Origin: Agelaius tricolor
Taxonomy: Eukaryota; Chordata; Aves; Passeriformes; Icteridae
Reading direction: 5' to 3'
Length of the DNA stretch: 64,000 nt
NCBI GenBank assembly: GCA_023055355.1
Contig: JALJCS010000015.1
Location: 19,333,516-19,397,515 of the forward strand
The first letter of the stretch is position 1; each line of letters starts with the position of its first letter. Below are positions 10,841 through 20,470 of this stretch, piece after piece. The notes beneath the pieces were generated by a model. The model had not been told where the DNA came from and made no database searches. It was given only the letters and a program-made list of their open reading frames with translations. Position numbers and translations under genes: made by a program.

Positions 10841-11400
10841 TCCGCAGCGGGGCCGCAGCGGGGCCGGAGCCCCCGGGCAGGCGCAGCCCGGCGGGAGGGG
10901 AGGATGCTCGGGAGGGGAGGGGGAAGATGCTCGGGCAGGGAGGGTAAGGATGCTCGGGCAGGGGAGGGGGAAGATGCTCGGGAGGGGGAAGATGCTCGGG
11001 AGGGGGAAGATGCTCGGGCAGGGAGGGGAGGATGCTCGGGCAGGGGAGGGGGAAGATGCTCGGGAGAGGAGGGGGAAGATGCTCGGGGAGGGGAGGGGAG
11101 GATGCTCGGGCAGGGGAGGGGGAAGATGCTCGGGAGGGGGAAGATGCTCGGGAGGGGGAAGATGCTCGGGCAGGGAGGGGAGGATGCTCGGGCAGGAGCT
11201 GCGTGCGGAGCGCGGTCGCTGTGTGGTCCGCGGGGCTTTGCGTGTGTGGTCCTGCCGAGCCCCGCTCATCTGTCCAGAGGCTGCTAACTGCCTGCTGAAT
11301 GACCACGGCTGTTTACTTTAGCTCTGTCTGCACCAACTGAACTCTGATCGCCGCCTTCCTCCAGCTGCGCCGGCTCAGGACTCCGGCGCGAAGGAGCGGG
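10841..11400. other. CpG-rich block
   Basis: Dense CpG and high GC mark the two ends of this block (GCAGCGGGGCCGCAGCGGGG at the left, CCGGCGCGAAGGAGCGGG near 11382-11399). The middle is occupied by the G-rich minisatellite. It has the composition of a small CpG island. I see no TATA box, recognised exon or clear donor site that would support a transcription start. Confidence 0.5.
10893..11196. repeat. G-rich minisatellite (GATGCTCGGGCAGGGGAGGG units)
   Basis: About 14 units of 17-26 bp share the core GATGCTCGGG followed by variable AGGGGGAA or CAGGGGAGGGGGAA spacers. A higher-order block is present: the segment with three consecutive short units near 10965-11020 recurs near 11115-11175. The plus strand carries closely spaced runs of three to five G, so G-quadruplex folding is plausible. 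Open frames on both strands are translations of the repeat. Confidence 0.93.
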
Positions 11401-11407
11401 ACAGGGA

Positions 11408-11410
<3 letters not shown>

Positions 11411-11449
<39 letters not shown>
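11411..11449. repeat. (GT)n dinucleotide microsatellite
   Basis: An uninterrupted GT run of 39 bp lies at the right edge of the CpG-rich block. Confidence 0.97.
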
Positions 11450-11451
<2 letters not shown>

Positions 11452-11861
11452 AGGCTCCAAAAAATTTAAAAAAAAGCAGAAAAGAATAGGCTGCAAATGG
11501 ACTCCAGTGTAAATCACGGCGAACAATTTATGGGCCATTTTGTCTCCCATCATTTCTGCTCTGATCCCATCCGCCCCCCCCGCCTCCTTCTTCACTCAAA
11601 CAGAGCAGGCTCATAAATTGCCCGTGCTGAGTGCTGGCAGAAAGGTTTTTCATGTTCCTGACAGCTGCAATAAAAATATGCCTGTGTGTGTCTGGTGGCT
11701 GCGCCATTGGGGAGAGCTGGGTGCCCCTGCAGGGTGCCCAGGGTGGGGACAGGGGCTGCCAGGGGCTCTGGGGTGGCTGCCAGGGGTGGGGACAGCCAGG
11801 GGAGCCCCAGCGTGGGCTGCGATTCCAGGGCTGTGGGGGTGCCCTGACTGCACAGCCCTGA
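11450..11861. other. Unannotated sequence between repeat arrays
   Basis: No gene is recognised. The right part (about 11700-11860) is GC-rich with repeated GGGTGGGGACAG-type words that look like an incipient or decayed tandem repeat. Confidence 0.4.
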
Positions 11862-13461
11862 TGGGATCCCGTGTTTGAGAATGCTGTGATCCCATTATTG
11901 TGCTGTGATCCCATTTTTGTGCTGTGATCCCATTTTTGTGCCGTGATTCCATCGTTCTTTTGTGATTCCGTGTTTGAGAATGCTGTGGTTCCATTATTGT
12001 GCTGTGATCCCATTTTTGTGCTGTGATCCCATCGCTCTTTTGTGATTCCGTGTTTGTGGGTGCTCTGATTTGCACATTCCTTCTGGGGTTCCGTATTTGG
12101 GACTGCTGTGATCCCATTTTTGTGCCGTGATCCCATCGTTCTTTTGTGATTCCGTGTTTGTGGGTGCTCTGATTTGCACATTCCTTCTGGGGTTCCGTAT
12201 TTGAGACCGCTGTGATCCCATTTTTGTGCCGTGATTCTGTTATTGTGCTGTGATTGCCTTTTGGTGCCGTGATTCCACTGTTCTTCTGTGATTCCATGTT
12301 TGTGGGTGCTCTGATTTTGCACATCCCCAGTGGGGTTCCGCATTTGAGAGTGCTGTGATCCCATTTTTGTGCCGTGATTCCTTTTTCCCCTGTGATTCCA
12401 TGTTTGCAGGTTCTGTGATTCCATTGCTGTGCTGTGATTCCATGGGTGTCAATGCTGTGATTTCATATTTGACTGGAATTCCATGTTTGTGGGTGCTCTG
12501 CTGTAATTCCACATTCCTGCTGTGATTCCATGTCCAAGAATGCTGTGATCCCATTATTGTGCTGTGATTCCATGTGTGTGGATGCTATGATTCCATGTTT
12601 TACTGTGATTCCATGTTTTACTGTGATTCCATGTCTATGGGTGCTCTGATTGCACATTCCTGCTGGGATTCCATTTTTGTGCCATGATTCCATTGTTCTT
12701 CTGTGATTCCACATTTGTGGGTGCTCTGATTGCACATTCCTGCTGTAATTCCATATTTGTGCTGTGATTCCGTGCCTGAGAATCCTGTGATCCCATCATT
12801 GTGCTGTGATTCCATTTTTGTGCCCTGATTCCATTGTTCTTCTGTGATTCCATGCCTGTGGGTGTTCTGATTGCACATTCCTGCTGTAATTCCATGTGTG
12901 TGCTGTGATTGTCTGTTCATGCTCTAATTCCATGTTTTTCCTGTGATTCCACAGGTGTGTGTTATGTTATTACATATCCCTGCTGTAATTCCATATTTTG
13001 CTGGGATTTCATGTTTTTGAATGCTGTAATTCCATATTTTACTGGGATTCCACATGTGTAATGCTGTAATTCCATACTTTGCTGTGATTCCATGTTTATG
13101 GGTGCTCTGATTGCACATTCCTGCTGTAATTCCATATTTGTGCTGTGATTCCATGTGTGTAAATGCTGCAATTCCATATTTTGCTGTAATTTCATGTTTT
13201 TGAATGCTGTAATTCCATATTTGACTGGGATTCCATATTTGTGCTGTGATTCCATGTGTGCAAATGCTGTAGTTCCATATTTTACTGGGATCCCACATGT
13301 GCAAATGCTGTAATTCCATATTTGACTGGGATCCCACATGTGTAAATGCTGTAATTCCATATTTTGCTGGGATTTCAATTTTTTTTTGAATGCTGTAATT
13401 CCATATTTTACAGGGATTCCACGTTTGTGGGTGCTCTGATTGCACATTCCTGCTGTAATGA
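11862..13461. repeat. 1.6-kb minisatellite of TGCTGTGATTCCAT units
   Basis: The array is made of a roughly 20-bp unit (TGCTGTGATTCCATTTTTG and variants), organised into larger blocks. In the left part a block ending in GGGTGCTCTGATTTGCACA recurs about every 100-130 bp. From about 12970 the flavour changes to GCTGTAATTCCATATTTTAC with 35-45-bp sub-blocks. The minus strand is almost free of stop codons in several frames (up to 298 codons at 11528-12424 and 211 codons at 12924-13559). It yields repeated NHGITA/ESQHKYGI-type peptides. Because the frames shift between blocks and have no other support, I call it a satellite and not a gene. Confidence 0.93.
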
Positions 13462-14969
13462 TTTCTCGACCCAGGGGAATGTTTGAGATGTTGACTAAAA
13501 AAAAGAAAAATCAAATCAGGATAAAAAAGGCAAATCATGCCCTTCTTTAATAAACACACTCCCTAAACAAACATAAATTGATTTTTGGATCAACCACAGT
13601 AATTTTTCTGGTGGGAATTTCTCCAGACTATTTTTAGCTTCAGTTCTAAGACTCAGAATCAACTGAGTGGATAAGCCCAGGCTATGGGATTTTTCAATGC
13701 AGTGAAATTTGGATTCAAGCAGTAAATTCTGCAGCTGTAATGGAAATAATCTCATTCCTGTCAGCCAGTTTGGGAGGAAATCCCGCTCAGCCACAGGATT
13801 CCTAGGAAACAGCCTTCTCCTTTCCATCACTTCTCCATGTTTGCTTTTTTGAATGGTGTTATTCCCAAAGAAATTCAATGGGAAGCAGCAGCCCAGCAAG
13901 TTCCAGGGGGTACAAAATGTTGCCCACAAAAATTCGGGAATTTTCATCCATGGAGGGAATTTTTTCCCCTCTATTTCTGCATTTTGTTCTGACCCACTGT
14001 GGTTTTTCTCTCTCTCTTTATTGAAAATCCCCTTGTGAGGGTTTGTATCTCTACCAGCTGGAAAGATTTTCTTTGGTAAAAAGTTTAGAAAATTGGTGAA
14101 GAAGAGTAATACACAGGGATAGAAATCAGAATTTAGTCACAACCAGAACACCCAAAAATTGCATCCTGTGATTACTGAGATTTGTTAGGAAAGACACAGA
14201 GACCTGACCCTGTCCAGAGAGTTTTCCCAACAAAATCACTCAGTCAGAAGAAAATCCAGACAAACCCCAAGCAGCAATAGAGGTGTGGAGAAGAGAGGGG
14301 ATCCCCCAGGAAGCCAAGTGAGGATTTATCAAGTGAGAGCATTCCCTGGATAGGAGCCGCTGGAAATCAGCTCTGGGATGTTCCCGAGGCTCAGGATCAA
14401 CAGCCCCGGGTGTGCCTGGCCTTTGTAGCTCTAAGTGCCTCTGTAGGGAACAAAGGAAGAGAGCAAAAATTGAATTATCCACTTAAGGTTGTGTCAGCTT
14501 TCCATCATAAATCTTTTTTTTTTTTTTTTTTTTGTCTTTTTTCCCAGGGGTTTATTGCTCATCTGTAAAAATCCCTCACAGACTTTGCCTTTGCATGAAC
14601 GACGGTTTCAAGGCTGGGAAAAAAAAATGTATATTGAATCTAAAAGGGTGCAAAACGAGGATTTTATGGAGAAATCATTATTATTTCTTGCAGCTATGCC
14701 AGAGGAATGAAATCAGGGACAGCCGGCGGTGATGGCTCTGGAAGCCCGGCTGGGAAGGGGCAGCTGGGGATGCTCTGCCCCGCTCACCTCGGGCCAGGAG
14801 CGATCCCCTGCCCTGCAAAGAGCACCTCGGGCATCCACTGCCCGTGCTGTCATCAGCCTTCATTCCACAGGAGATCCTTCCCGTTCCCCTTTTCCCCTGC
14901 CTTCCATTTCCCTTCTCTAGGTTCCTTTTCTTTTTATCTTTTTATACGTTTATCATTTTCCATTTTCCT
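13462..14969. other. Unannotated sequence, no gene recognised
   Basis: The only simple repeat is a poly-T near 14512-14533. Several words are typical of non-repetitive avian DNA. No exon is supported. Confidence 0.45.
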
Positions 14970-14970
14970 C

Positions 14971-15110
14971 TTCCTTTCCTTTCCTTTCCTTTCCTTTCCT
15001 TTCCTTTCCTTTCCTTTCCTTTCCTTTCCTTTCCTTTCCTTTCCTTTCCTTTCCTTTCCTTTCCTTTCCTTTCCTTTCCTTTCCTTTCCTTTCCTTTCCT
15101 TTCCTTTTCC
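14971..15110. repeat. (CCTTT)n pentanucleotide microsatellite
   Basis: About 27 near-perfect CCTTT units form a pure polypyrimidine plus strand. The minus strand reads as lysine/glycine/arginine-rich open frames, which are artefacts. A mirror-symmetric polypyrimidine run of this length is a classic candidate for triplex (H-DNA) formation. Confidence 0.96.
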
Positions 15111-15166
15111 CTTCTCCTTCTCCTTCCCCTTCCCCTTCCCCTTCCCCTTCCCCTTCCCCTTCCCAA
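15111..15166. repeat. (CCCCTT)n hexanucleotide tract
   Basis: After a short CCTTCT transition, seven or so CCCCTT units follow the pentanucleotide array directly. The minus strand is therefore (AAGGGG)n, with four-G runs every 6 bp, which fits the G-quadruplex pattern. Confidence 0.93.
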
Positions 15167-15177
15167 CTTCCACCCAT

Positions 15178-15838
15178 ATTTCTATTCTTATTCTTAATCT
15201 CATTCTAATTCTTATTCTTCATTCTTATTCTGATTCTTTATTCTTAATCTTATTCTTATTCTCATTCTTCTTTCTTATTCTTATTGATTCTGGTTCTGAT
15301 TCTGATTCTGATTCTGATTCTGATTCTGATTCTGATTCTTCATTCTTGTTCTCATTCTAATTCTTATTCTTTATTCTTATTCTTATTCTTATTCTTATTC
15401 TTATTCTTATTCTCATTCTTATTCTTATTCTCATTCCTCATTCCTATTCTTATTCTCATTCTTCATTCCTATTGTTATTCTTCTTTATGATTCTTATTCT
15501 GATTTCTCATTCTTAATCTCATTCTAATTCTTATTCTTTATTTTTATCCTTATTCTTATTCTTATTCTTATTCACGTCCTTCTTTCTTATTCTATTTATT
15601 CTTGCTCTTGTTCTTGTTCTGGTTGTGATTCTGATTGTGATTCTGATTCTGATTCTGGTTCTGATTCTGGTTCTGATTCTGGTTCTGATTCTGGTTCTGG
15701 TTCTGATTCTGATTCTTCATTCCCATTCCTCATTCTGATTCTTCATTCCCATTCCTCATTCTCATTCTTCATTCTGATTCTTCATTCCCATTCCTCATTC
15801 TCATTCTCCATTCCCATTCCTCATTCCCATATTTCCTT
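15178..15838. repeat. (ATTCTT)n/(ATTCTG)n hexanucleotide complex, about 660 bp
   Basis: Blocks of ATTCTT, ATTCTG (15296-15340 and 15620-15715), TTCATTCC and ATTCTC units alternate. Together with the two preceding arrays this makes nearly 870 bp of almost continuous plus-strand pyrimidine-rich simple sequence. Separate blocks of each variant suggest repeated local expansion. Confidence 0.95.
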
Positions 15839-15859
15839 ATTTCACTTTTCCTCCCCCTT

Positions 15860-16080
15860 TTTCCCACTCCCGCCCGGGCCCGCGGGGCAGGGGGAGCGCG
15901 GGGGTGCCGGGGGCAGGGCGGGGGTCCCGGGGCACCGTCCCGGGGAGGGTCCCGGTCCCCCCCGGCGGGCGCCAGGCGCTGCCCCGACCCCGGCATTAAC
16001 CCCGTGCCCCGGGCGGGCGCCGCCGAGACCCCGGGAGGGGCCCCTGCAGCGCTGCCGCTTCTCGGGGGCTCACACAGCCC
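15860..16080. other. GC-rich CpG island-like patch
   Basis: Roughly 220 bp is very GC-rich with many CpG dinucleotides (CCCGCCCGGGCCCGCGGGGC near 15869 and CCCGGGCGGGCGCCGCCGAG near 16007). It is bounded by the hexanucleotide complex on the left and poly-T and a minisatellite on the right. It resembles a small CpG island, but no exon, TATA box or splice signal is recognised. Confidence 0.55.
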
Positions 16081-16112
16081 ACCGAGGAAAAAAGGACAAT
16101 TTGTCCCTTTCC

Positions 16113-16180
16113 TTCCTTTTTTTTTCTCCCTGCGTTTTTCTCCTTTTTTTTTTTTTTTTTCTTTTTTTTTTTTTTTTCTG
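16113..16180. repeat. Poly-T / pyrimidine tract
   Basis: Long T runs broken by CTCC and C residues join the GC-rich patch to the following minisatellite. Confidence 0.9.
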
Positions 16181-16216
16181 GTCTGGCTCCAATTTACGGG
16201 AGAGAAGGGGTTCATT

Positions 16217-16912
16217 TGAATGGGAGGAGGAGGAGGAGGAGGAGAAGGAGGCAGTTTGGGGATGGAAAAGGGGTTAAGTGGGGGAGAAGACGAAGTTTGG
16301 GAATAGAAAAGTGGTTAAATGAGGAGAAGAGAGAAAGTTTGGGGATAGAAAAATGGGTTAAACAGGAGAAGAGAGAGGTTGGGGATAGAGAAATGGTTAA
16401 ATGGAGAAGAGAGAGTTTAGGGATAGAAAAGGAGTTAAATGAAGAGAGAGTTTGGGGATAGAAAAGGAGTTAAATGAAGAGAAGAGAGAGTTTGGGGATA
16501 GAAAAGGAGTTAAATGAAGAGAAGAGAGAGTTTGGGGATAGAAAAATGGTTAAATGGGGGAAAAGATAAAGTTTGGGGATAGAAAATGGGTTAAACGGGC
16601 AAGAAGAGTGAGTTAGGGAATAGAAAATGCTTAAATGGGGGAGAAGACAAAGTTTAGGGATAGAAAAGGGCTTAAATGAGGAGAAGAGAGAGTTTGGGGA
16701 TAGAAAAATGGTTAAATGAGGGGAAAGAGAGAGTTTGGGGATAGAAAAGGGATTAAATGAGGGAGAAGAGAAAGTTTGGGGATAGAAAACTGGTTAAATG
16801 AGGGGAAAGAGAGAGTTTGGGGATAGAAAAGGGATTAAATGAGGGAGGAGAGAATGTTTGGGGATAGAAAACTGGTTAAAGGAGGAGAAGAGAGAGTTTG
16901 GGGATGGAAAAA
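16217..16912. repeat. 39-bp purine-rich minisatellite (TTTGGGGATAGAAAA units)
   Basis: About 17 copies of a 36-43-bp unit carry the core TTTGGGGATAGAAAA, then GGNTTAAATGAGG and a GAGAAGAGAGAG segment. The first copies follow a short GGA run. Some adjacent pairs (around 16450-16540) are almost identical, so part of the array is young. The plus strand is strongly purine-rich, opposite to the pyrimidine arrays just upstream. Confidence 0.93.
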
Positions 16913-17124
16913 TTTTACAGTCTGCAGAGAAGAAGGTTAAATCTCAGCAGGCTGGGTTTGGTATCTTGTGGGGTTTGTCAGCACACCCTGTCCTGCAGGA
17001 GTGGTGTGCAGGGTGGCAGAGGGGTCTCAGGAGCCCCTGGTGCTTTGCCACGCCAGCCCTGACAGATGTGACTCCAAACTAAAGAGGTTTTTTACCAAAA
17101 AAATCAAAACCCAAAACAAGAGCC

Positions 17125-17826
17125 TTGGGGACATCTCCTTGCTGGGTGCTTGCAGCACCTTTTCACCTCATAGTGGGATTTCCCTTCCGCCCCCTGCTCC
17201 CCAAACCCCGTTCCTGCCAGATCTCATCCATTCAATTTATCTTCAATTGCTTTAAGGCTGGCGTTTGCACACAGGGGATTGCACCCCTGAGGATGAGGAG
17301 AGGCTCTGGTGGGATGAAGGCGCCCTGGCCGCCCCAGGAGGGAGCAGGGAGGAGGATCAGCCTGGCGATGCCCGGCGTTGTCCCTGCCCAGGATGCAGGA
17401 GGGAGGCGCACGCAGGGAAGGGAGGGCGGGCGGGGAAAGCCGATCCTCCGCTTTCCATCACGTGAAATTGAAGCGCATGTGCCTATAATGAAATATTTCC
17501 TCCCATTTCATGGCAGCTCAGTGATTCCTGATGGCAGGGAGCCTGGGAAAACAGATCCCCCCTGCTCCCACCCACGGCGCCTGACCGCACGGGCAGGACG
17601 AACAAGGGCTTCGTTCTGCCCGTGCTTCCCCACCTTCAGCATCCTCCAAACACAGCCTTTAGCCCCCCTTCGCCCTCCTCCAGCCAGGAAAATCCGCATT
17701 TCCAAGGGAATTTCAATGCGGGAATTTCCCCCTCTCCATCCCCAGGGCTGCCACCCCCGGCGGTGCTTTCATTTATTTTGGAATGATGCGGTTTTTCCAG
17801 CTCTTCTCAATTTAATTAAACTTTGA
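17125..17826 (+). other. Unrecognised 233-codon open frame in non-repetitive sequence
   Basis: This is the longest open frame in the window that a tandem repeat or CR1 element does not explain. Its predicted product starts MGTSPCWVLA and is rich in proline, arginine and glycine. I recognise no domain, signal peptide or transmembrane segment. The GC-rich composition alone lowers the stop-codon rate. The interval also holds CACGTG at 17459-17464 in an AT-richer, conserved-looking segment (17455-17530), which suggests regulatory DNA more than coding DNA. I rate a real gene as unlikely. Confidence 0.15.
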
Positions 17827-18581
17827 CCAAAATCCTAAGCAGGGCAAGAGAATAGAAAAGGGAGGGTTTTGTGCCAGAACAAGCAGAGCAATAATATTAA
17901 TAATAACAAAAAGCAGCAACAAGCCCTGAAAGCCTTCGGGGCTGTGCTGTGGGAGTTGAGGCTGCTGGGATGAGGCAGGCAGGGCACTGGGAGTCCTCAG
18001 GCCCCTTTGAAATTCCCCTGACACGGAATCAAAGCAGCCAAGGACAGCAGAGAGCCGCTGGAGCATCAGATTTCAGCTTGGAACGGCATTTTCCTGGAAA
18101 AAGAGAATCTGTATCCAAAGCACAGAGAAAGTGGCGCAGAAATGGGCAGGGATGGGGGTCAGGTTGAAATCCAGCTTGGACTGGGAGGATGAGGCTCTCT
18201 GGGCTGTCCTGGGAAGGAGGAATTCCATGGATTGAGGCAACATTTCAGAAGCAGCCACCCTCAAGTCCTGGCTGTTTTGTGCCTCTGTTCATTGTGGTGA
18301 TATCTCAGAACTGGACAAAATTTGGGCTCCACGTCCAGCCCAGTGAGTTCCTGCTCTGCCATCCTGCCAGAGGAAATTCCACTCATTTTCAGGGAATGCC
18401 AGGACTCATTTTCTCTGTCCTGCCATAGGTCTTGCCTCGGGGATTTACATCTTCTAACACTCTACACGCCATTTTTTAATATAAAAACATCGTTTGGGGG
18501 CATTGTTTTGAATTCACAGATTTTTGAACCCTTAAAGAGAAAACATCATTTTCTCCCTCCTGTTCTCATTCTGTTCCCTAT
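17827..18581. other. Unannotated sequence, no gene recognised
   Basis: No repeat or exon is recognised. A short run of AAT/AAC triplets lies near 17888-17915. Confidence 0.45.
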
Positions 18582-18638
18582 AAATTTAATAAAGAGTCAA
18601 TGAATATGTAAATTTAATAAAGAGCCAATAAATATGTT
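18582..18638. repeat. 28-bp direct duplication
   Basis: AAATTTAATAAAGAG at 18582 recurs at 18610. The full unit ends in AATAAATATGT in the second copy and AATGAATATGT in the first. Confidence 0.85.
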
Positions 18639-18867
18639 TGTTCAGGCTCAGGTCCTGAGATGCTGTGGACAGGATGGAGTTGGGATCACAGAAATTCCTC
18701 AGCCAGATAAAAGTCCTGTGTAATCCCTGACAAGAGCCAGCCCCAGATGATTCCCAGGATGTGAGGAGGAATCTTCAGTACATCTGCTCATGGAATTACC
18801 TGCCCACAAAGAAACCATGCTCCTGCTGCTGATCACTTGCTTAAAAAGAGATTTAAAAGGCCAGAAA

Positions 18868-19185
18868 GTAAGGGGATTTAATAGTTAATAAAACTACTAT
18901 AAAATTTATAAAAGTAATTAAAATTATTATTGACTAAGATTATTATTATTAATTAAAGCTAATTAAAATAATTAAAATTAAAACGGTTATAAAATAAATA
19001 AAATAAGGGGATTTAATAGTTAATAAAACTATTATAAAATTTAAAACTATTATAAAATTTAAACAAATTAATTAAAATTATTGCTAATTAAAATTATTAA
19101 TAATGAAAATAATTAAAATTAAAACTATTATAAAAACAATAAAATAAGGGGATTTAACAGTTAATAAAATGAAGGATTTTATTAA
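18868..19185. repeat. AT-rich array with three copies of a roughly 138-bp unit
   Basis: The phrase AAGGGGATTTAATAGTTAAT starts at about 18870, 19006 and, with one substitution, 19146. It is separated by AT-only stretches built from AATTAAAATTATTA words. This is a tandem unit nested in low-complexity AT-rich DNA. Confidence 0.85.
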
Positions 19186-20257
19186 TTCTACCCTTTTGGG
19201 CTGGAGAGGAGAGGAGTCTGGAGGCTGTGAGTGTCCTAAGGAGGGGAGTGGGTGCCACAGAGGTGACTCCTGAATCCAAAGGCTCTCTGGTGCTTCCACA
19301 CGTGGGCTTTGCTTTGATTCCCACATTCTGAGTGTGTCACAGGAGTGGGAGGGAAGTTTTGGAACTCTCCTGCTACCAGGACTTTGCAATGACCATTACT
19401 CATGTCTTGGTACAGAACCCAAACTGGGGGATTTCGGGAGCAGAAAGACCAACGGGAAAAATGACTGTGCCCAGCATTTCCCATGGCTGGGACTGGGGAG
19501 GCTCACATTCATTAATCTGGTGCTGATTAGAGCTAAGCTTGATTAAAAGATGCTGGGAAAACAAAGCATCCCAGATTTGCTGCAGAACTGAGCCAACAGG
19601 CTGGGAATGTGTCAAAAATGTGACGTGAAATGACGCACGCTGAGATGTCTAAGGTAAAAAAGGTGCCTTTATTTTCTATAACTCTTGAAGTCCTTATTGT
19701 GGACTCCAAAAGGGGAATTGGAGGATGAAATTGCCACCTCTCCAACCACACTGGTCAAGCCAACAGTCTATCAATTCTGTCCTGCAGAAAGGAAAGCAAA
19801 ACAATCATTATTTACATGAAAAATGCATAAGAAACTCTATTACAAAAATGCAAACATCAAAAAGCTTAAAAGAGCTTTAGAAGAACAAAGCAACAGGAAT
19901 GAGCTTGGAGCACAAGCTGGGAGCTCTGTCCAGCTCATGGGATCCAACAGGTTTGTGTCTGGGATGCTCCAGGCTCTAGGGATGCCCTGCTTGGTCTTTG
20001 CTGAAGTCAAAAATCTGCACTAAAAGGGATTTAGTGGGAGTGTGCTGGGGGAAGCTCCTTGGAAGCTCCTTTTGGTAACTTTGGTTGGAGAAAATCCCGG
20101 TGAGCTCCCTGCCATGGGGAACTTTCCTACTCCCACTGGAGTTTTCTCTCTGCAGAGCACCCTGAGGGCATCCCCAGGGAACACCAGCCATGGAACCCCT
20201 TCCTCCAAGCAAAAGGAGCTGCCTGGCTTCAGGAGCTGCAATGACTTTGGGAGGGTG
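19186..20257. other. Unannotated sequence, no gene recognised
   Basis: No known element is recognised. The segment TGACGTGAAATGACGCACGC near 19620-19640 has two TGACG half-sites (CREB/ATF-like) in direct orientation, which is weak evidence of a regulatory site. Confidence 0.4.
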
Positions 20258-20470
20258 GATTTGGGTTGGGTATCAGGAGGAATTGTTCCCTGGGAGGGTG
20301 GGGAGGTGCCCAGAGCAGCTGTGGCTGCCCCTGGATCCCTGGCAGTGCCCAAGGCCAGGCTGGACAGGGCTTGGAGCAGCCTGGGACAGTGGAAGGTGTC
20401 CCTGCCATGGCAGGGGTGGGATGGGATGGGATTTAAGGTCCCTTCCCACCCAAACCATTCCATGATTCTC
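20258..20470 (+). mobile_element. CR1 LINE 3'-end fragment, sense
   Basis: The order of segments matches the avian CR1 3' end: a GGGTTGGGTATCAGGAGGAA stretch, CCCAGAGCAGCTGTGGCTGC, GGCCAGGCTGGACAGGGCTT, CCTGCCATGGCAGGGGTGGG, and the terminal TTAAGGTCCCTTCC plus CAAACCATTCCATGATTCT. Only the 3' part is present, as is usual for 5'-truncated CR1 insertions. No reverse-transcriptase codons remain. Confidence 0.92.

Noticed and set aside
11528..12424. 298-codon minus-strand frame as a repetitive protein gene
   Set aside because: The frame is a by-product of the TGTGATTCCAT minisatellite, other frames are open too, and the peptide repeat changes frame between blocks.
14707..15360. 217-codon plus-strand frame
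   Set aside because: Most of it is translation of the CCTTT, CCCCTT and ATTCTT microsatellites.
16217..16912. CRISPR-like or phage repeat array
   Set aside because: The 39-bp units are contiguous and degenerate without spacers, which is typical of a minisatellite.
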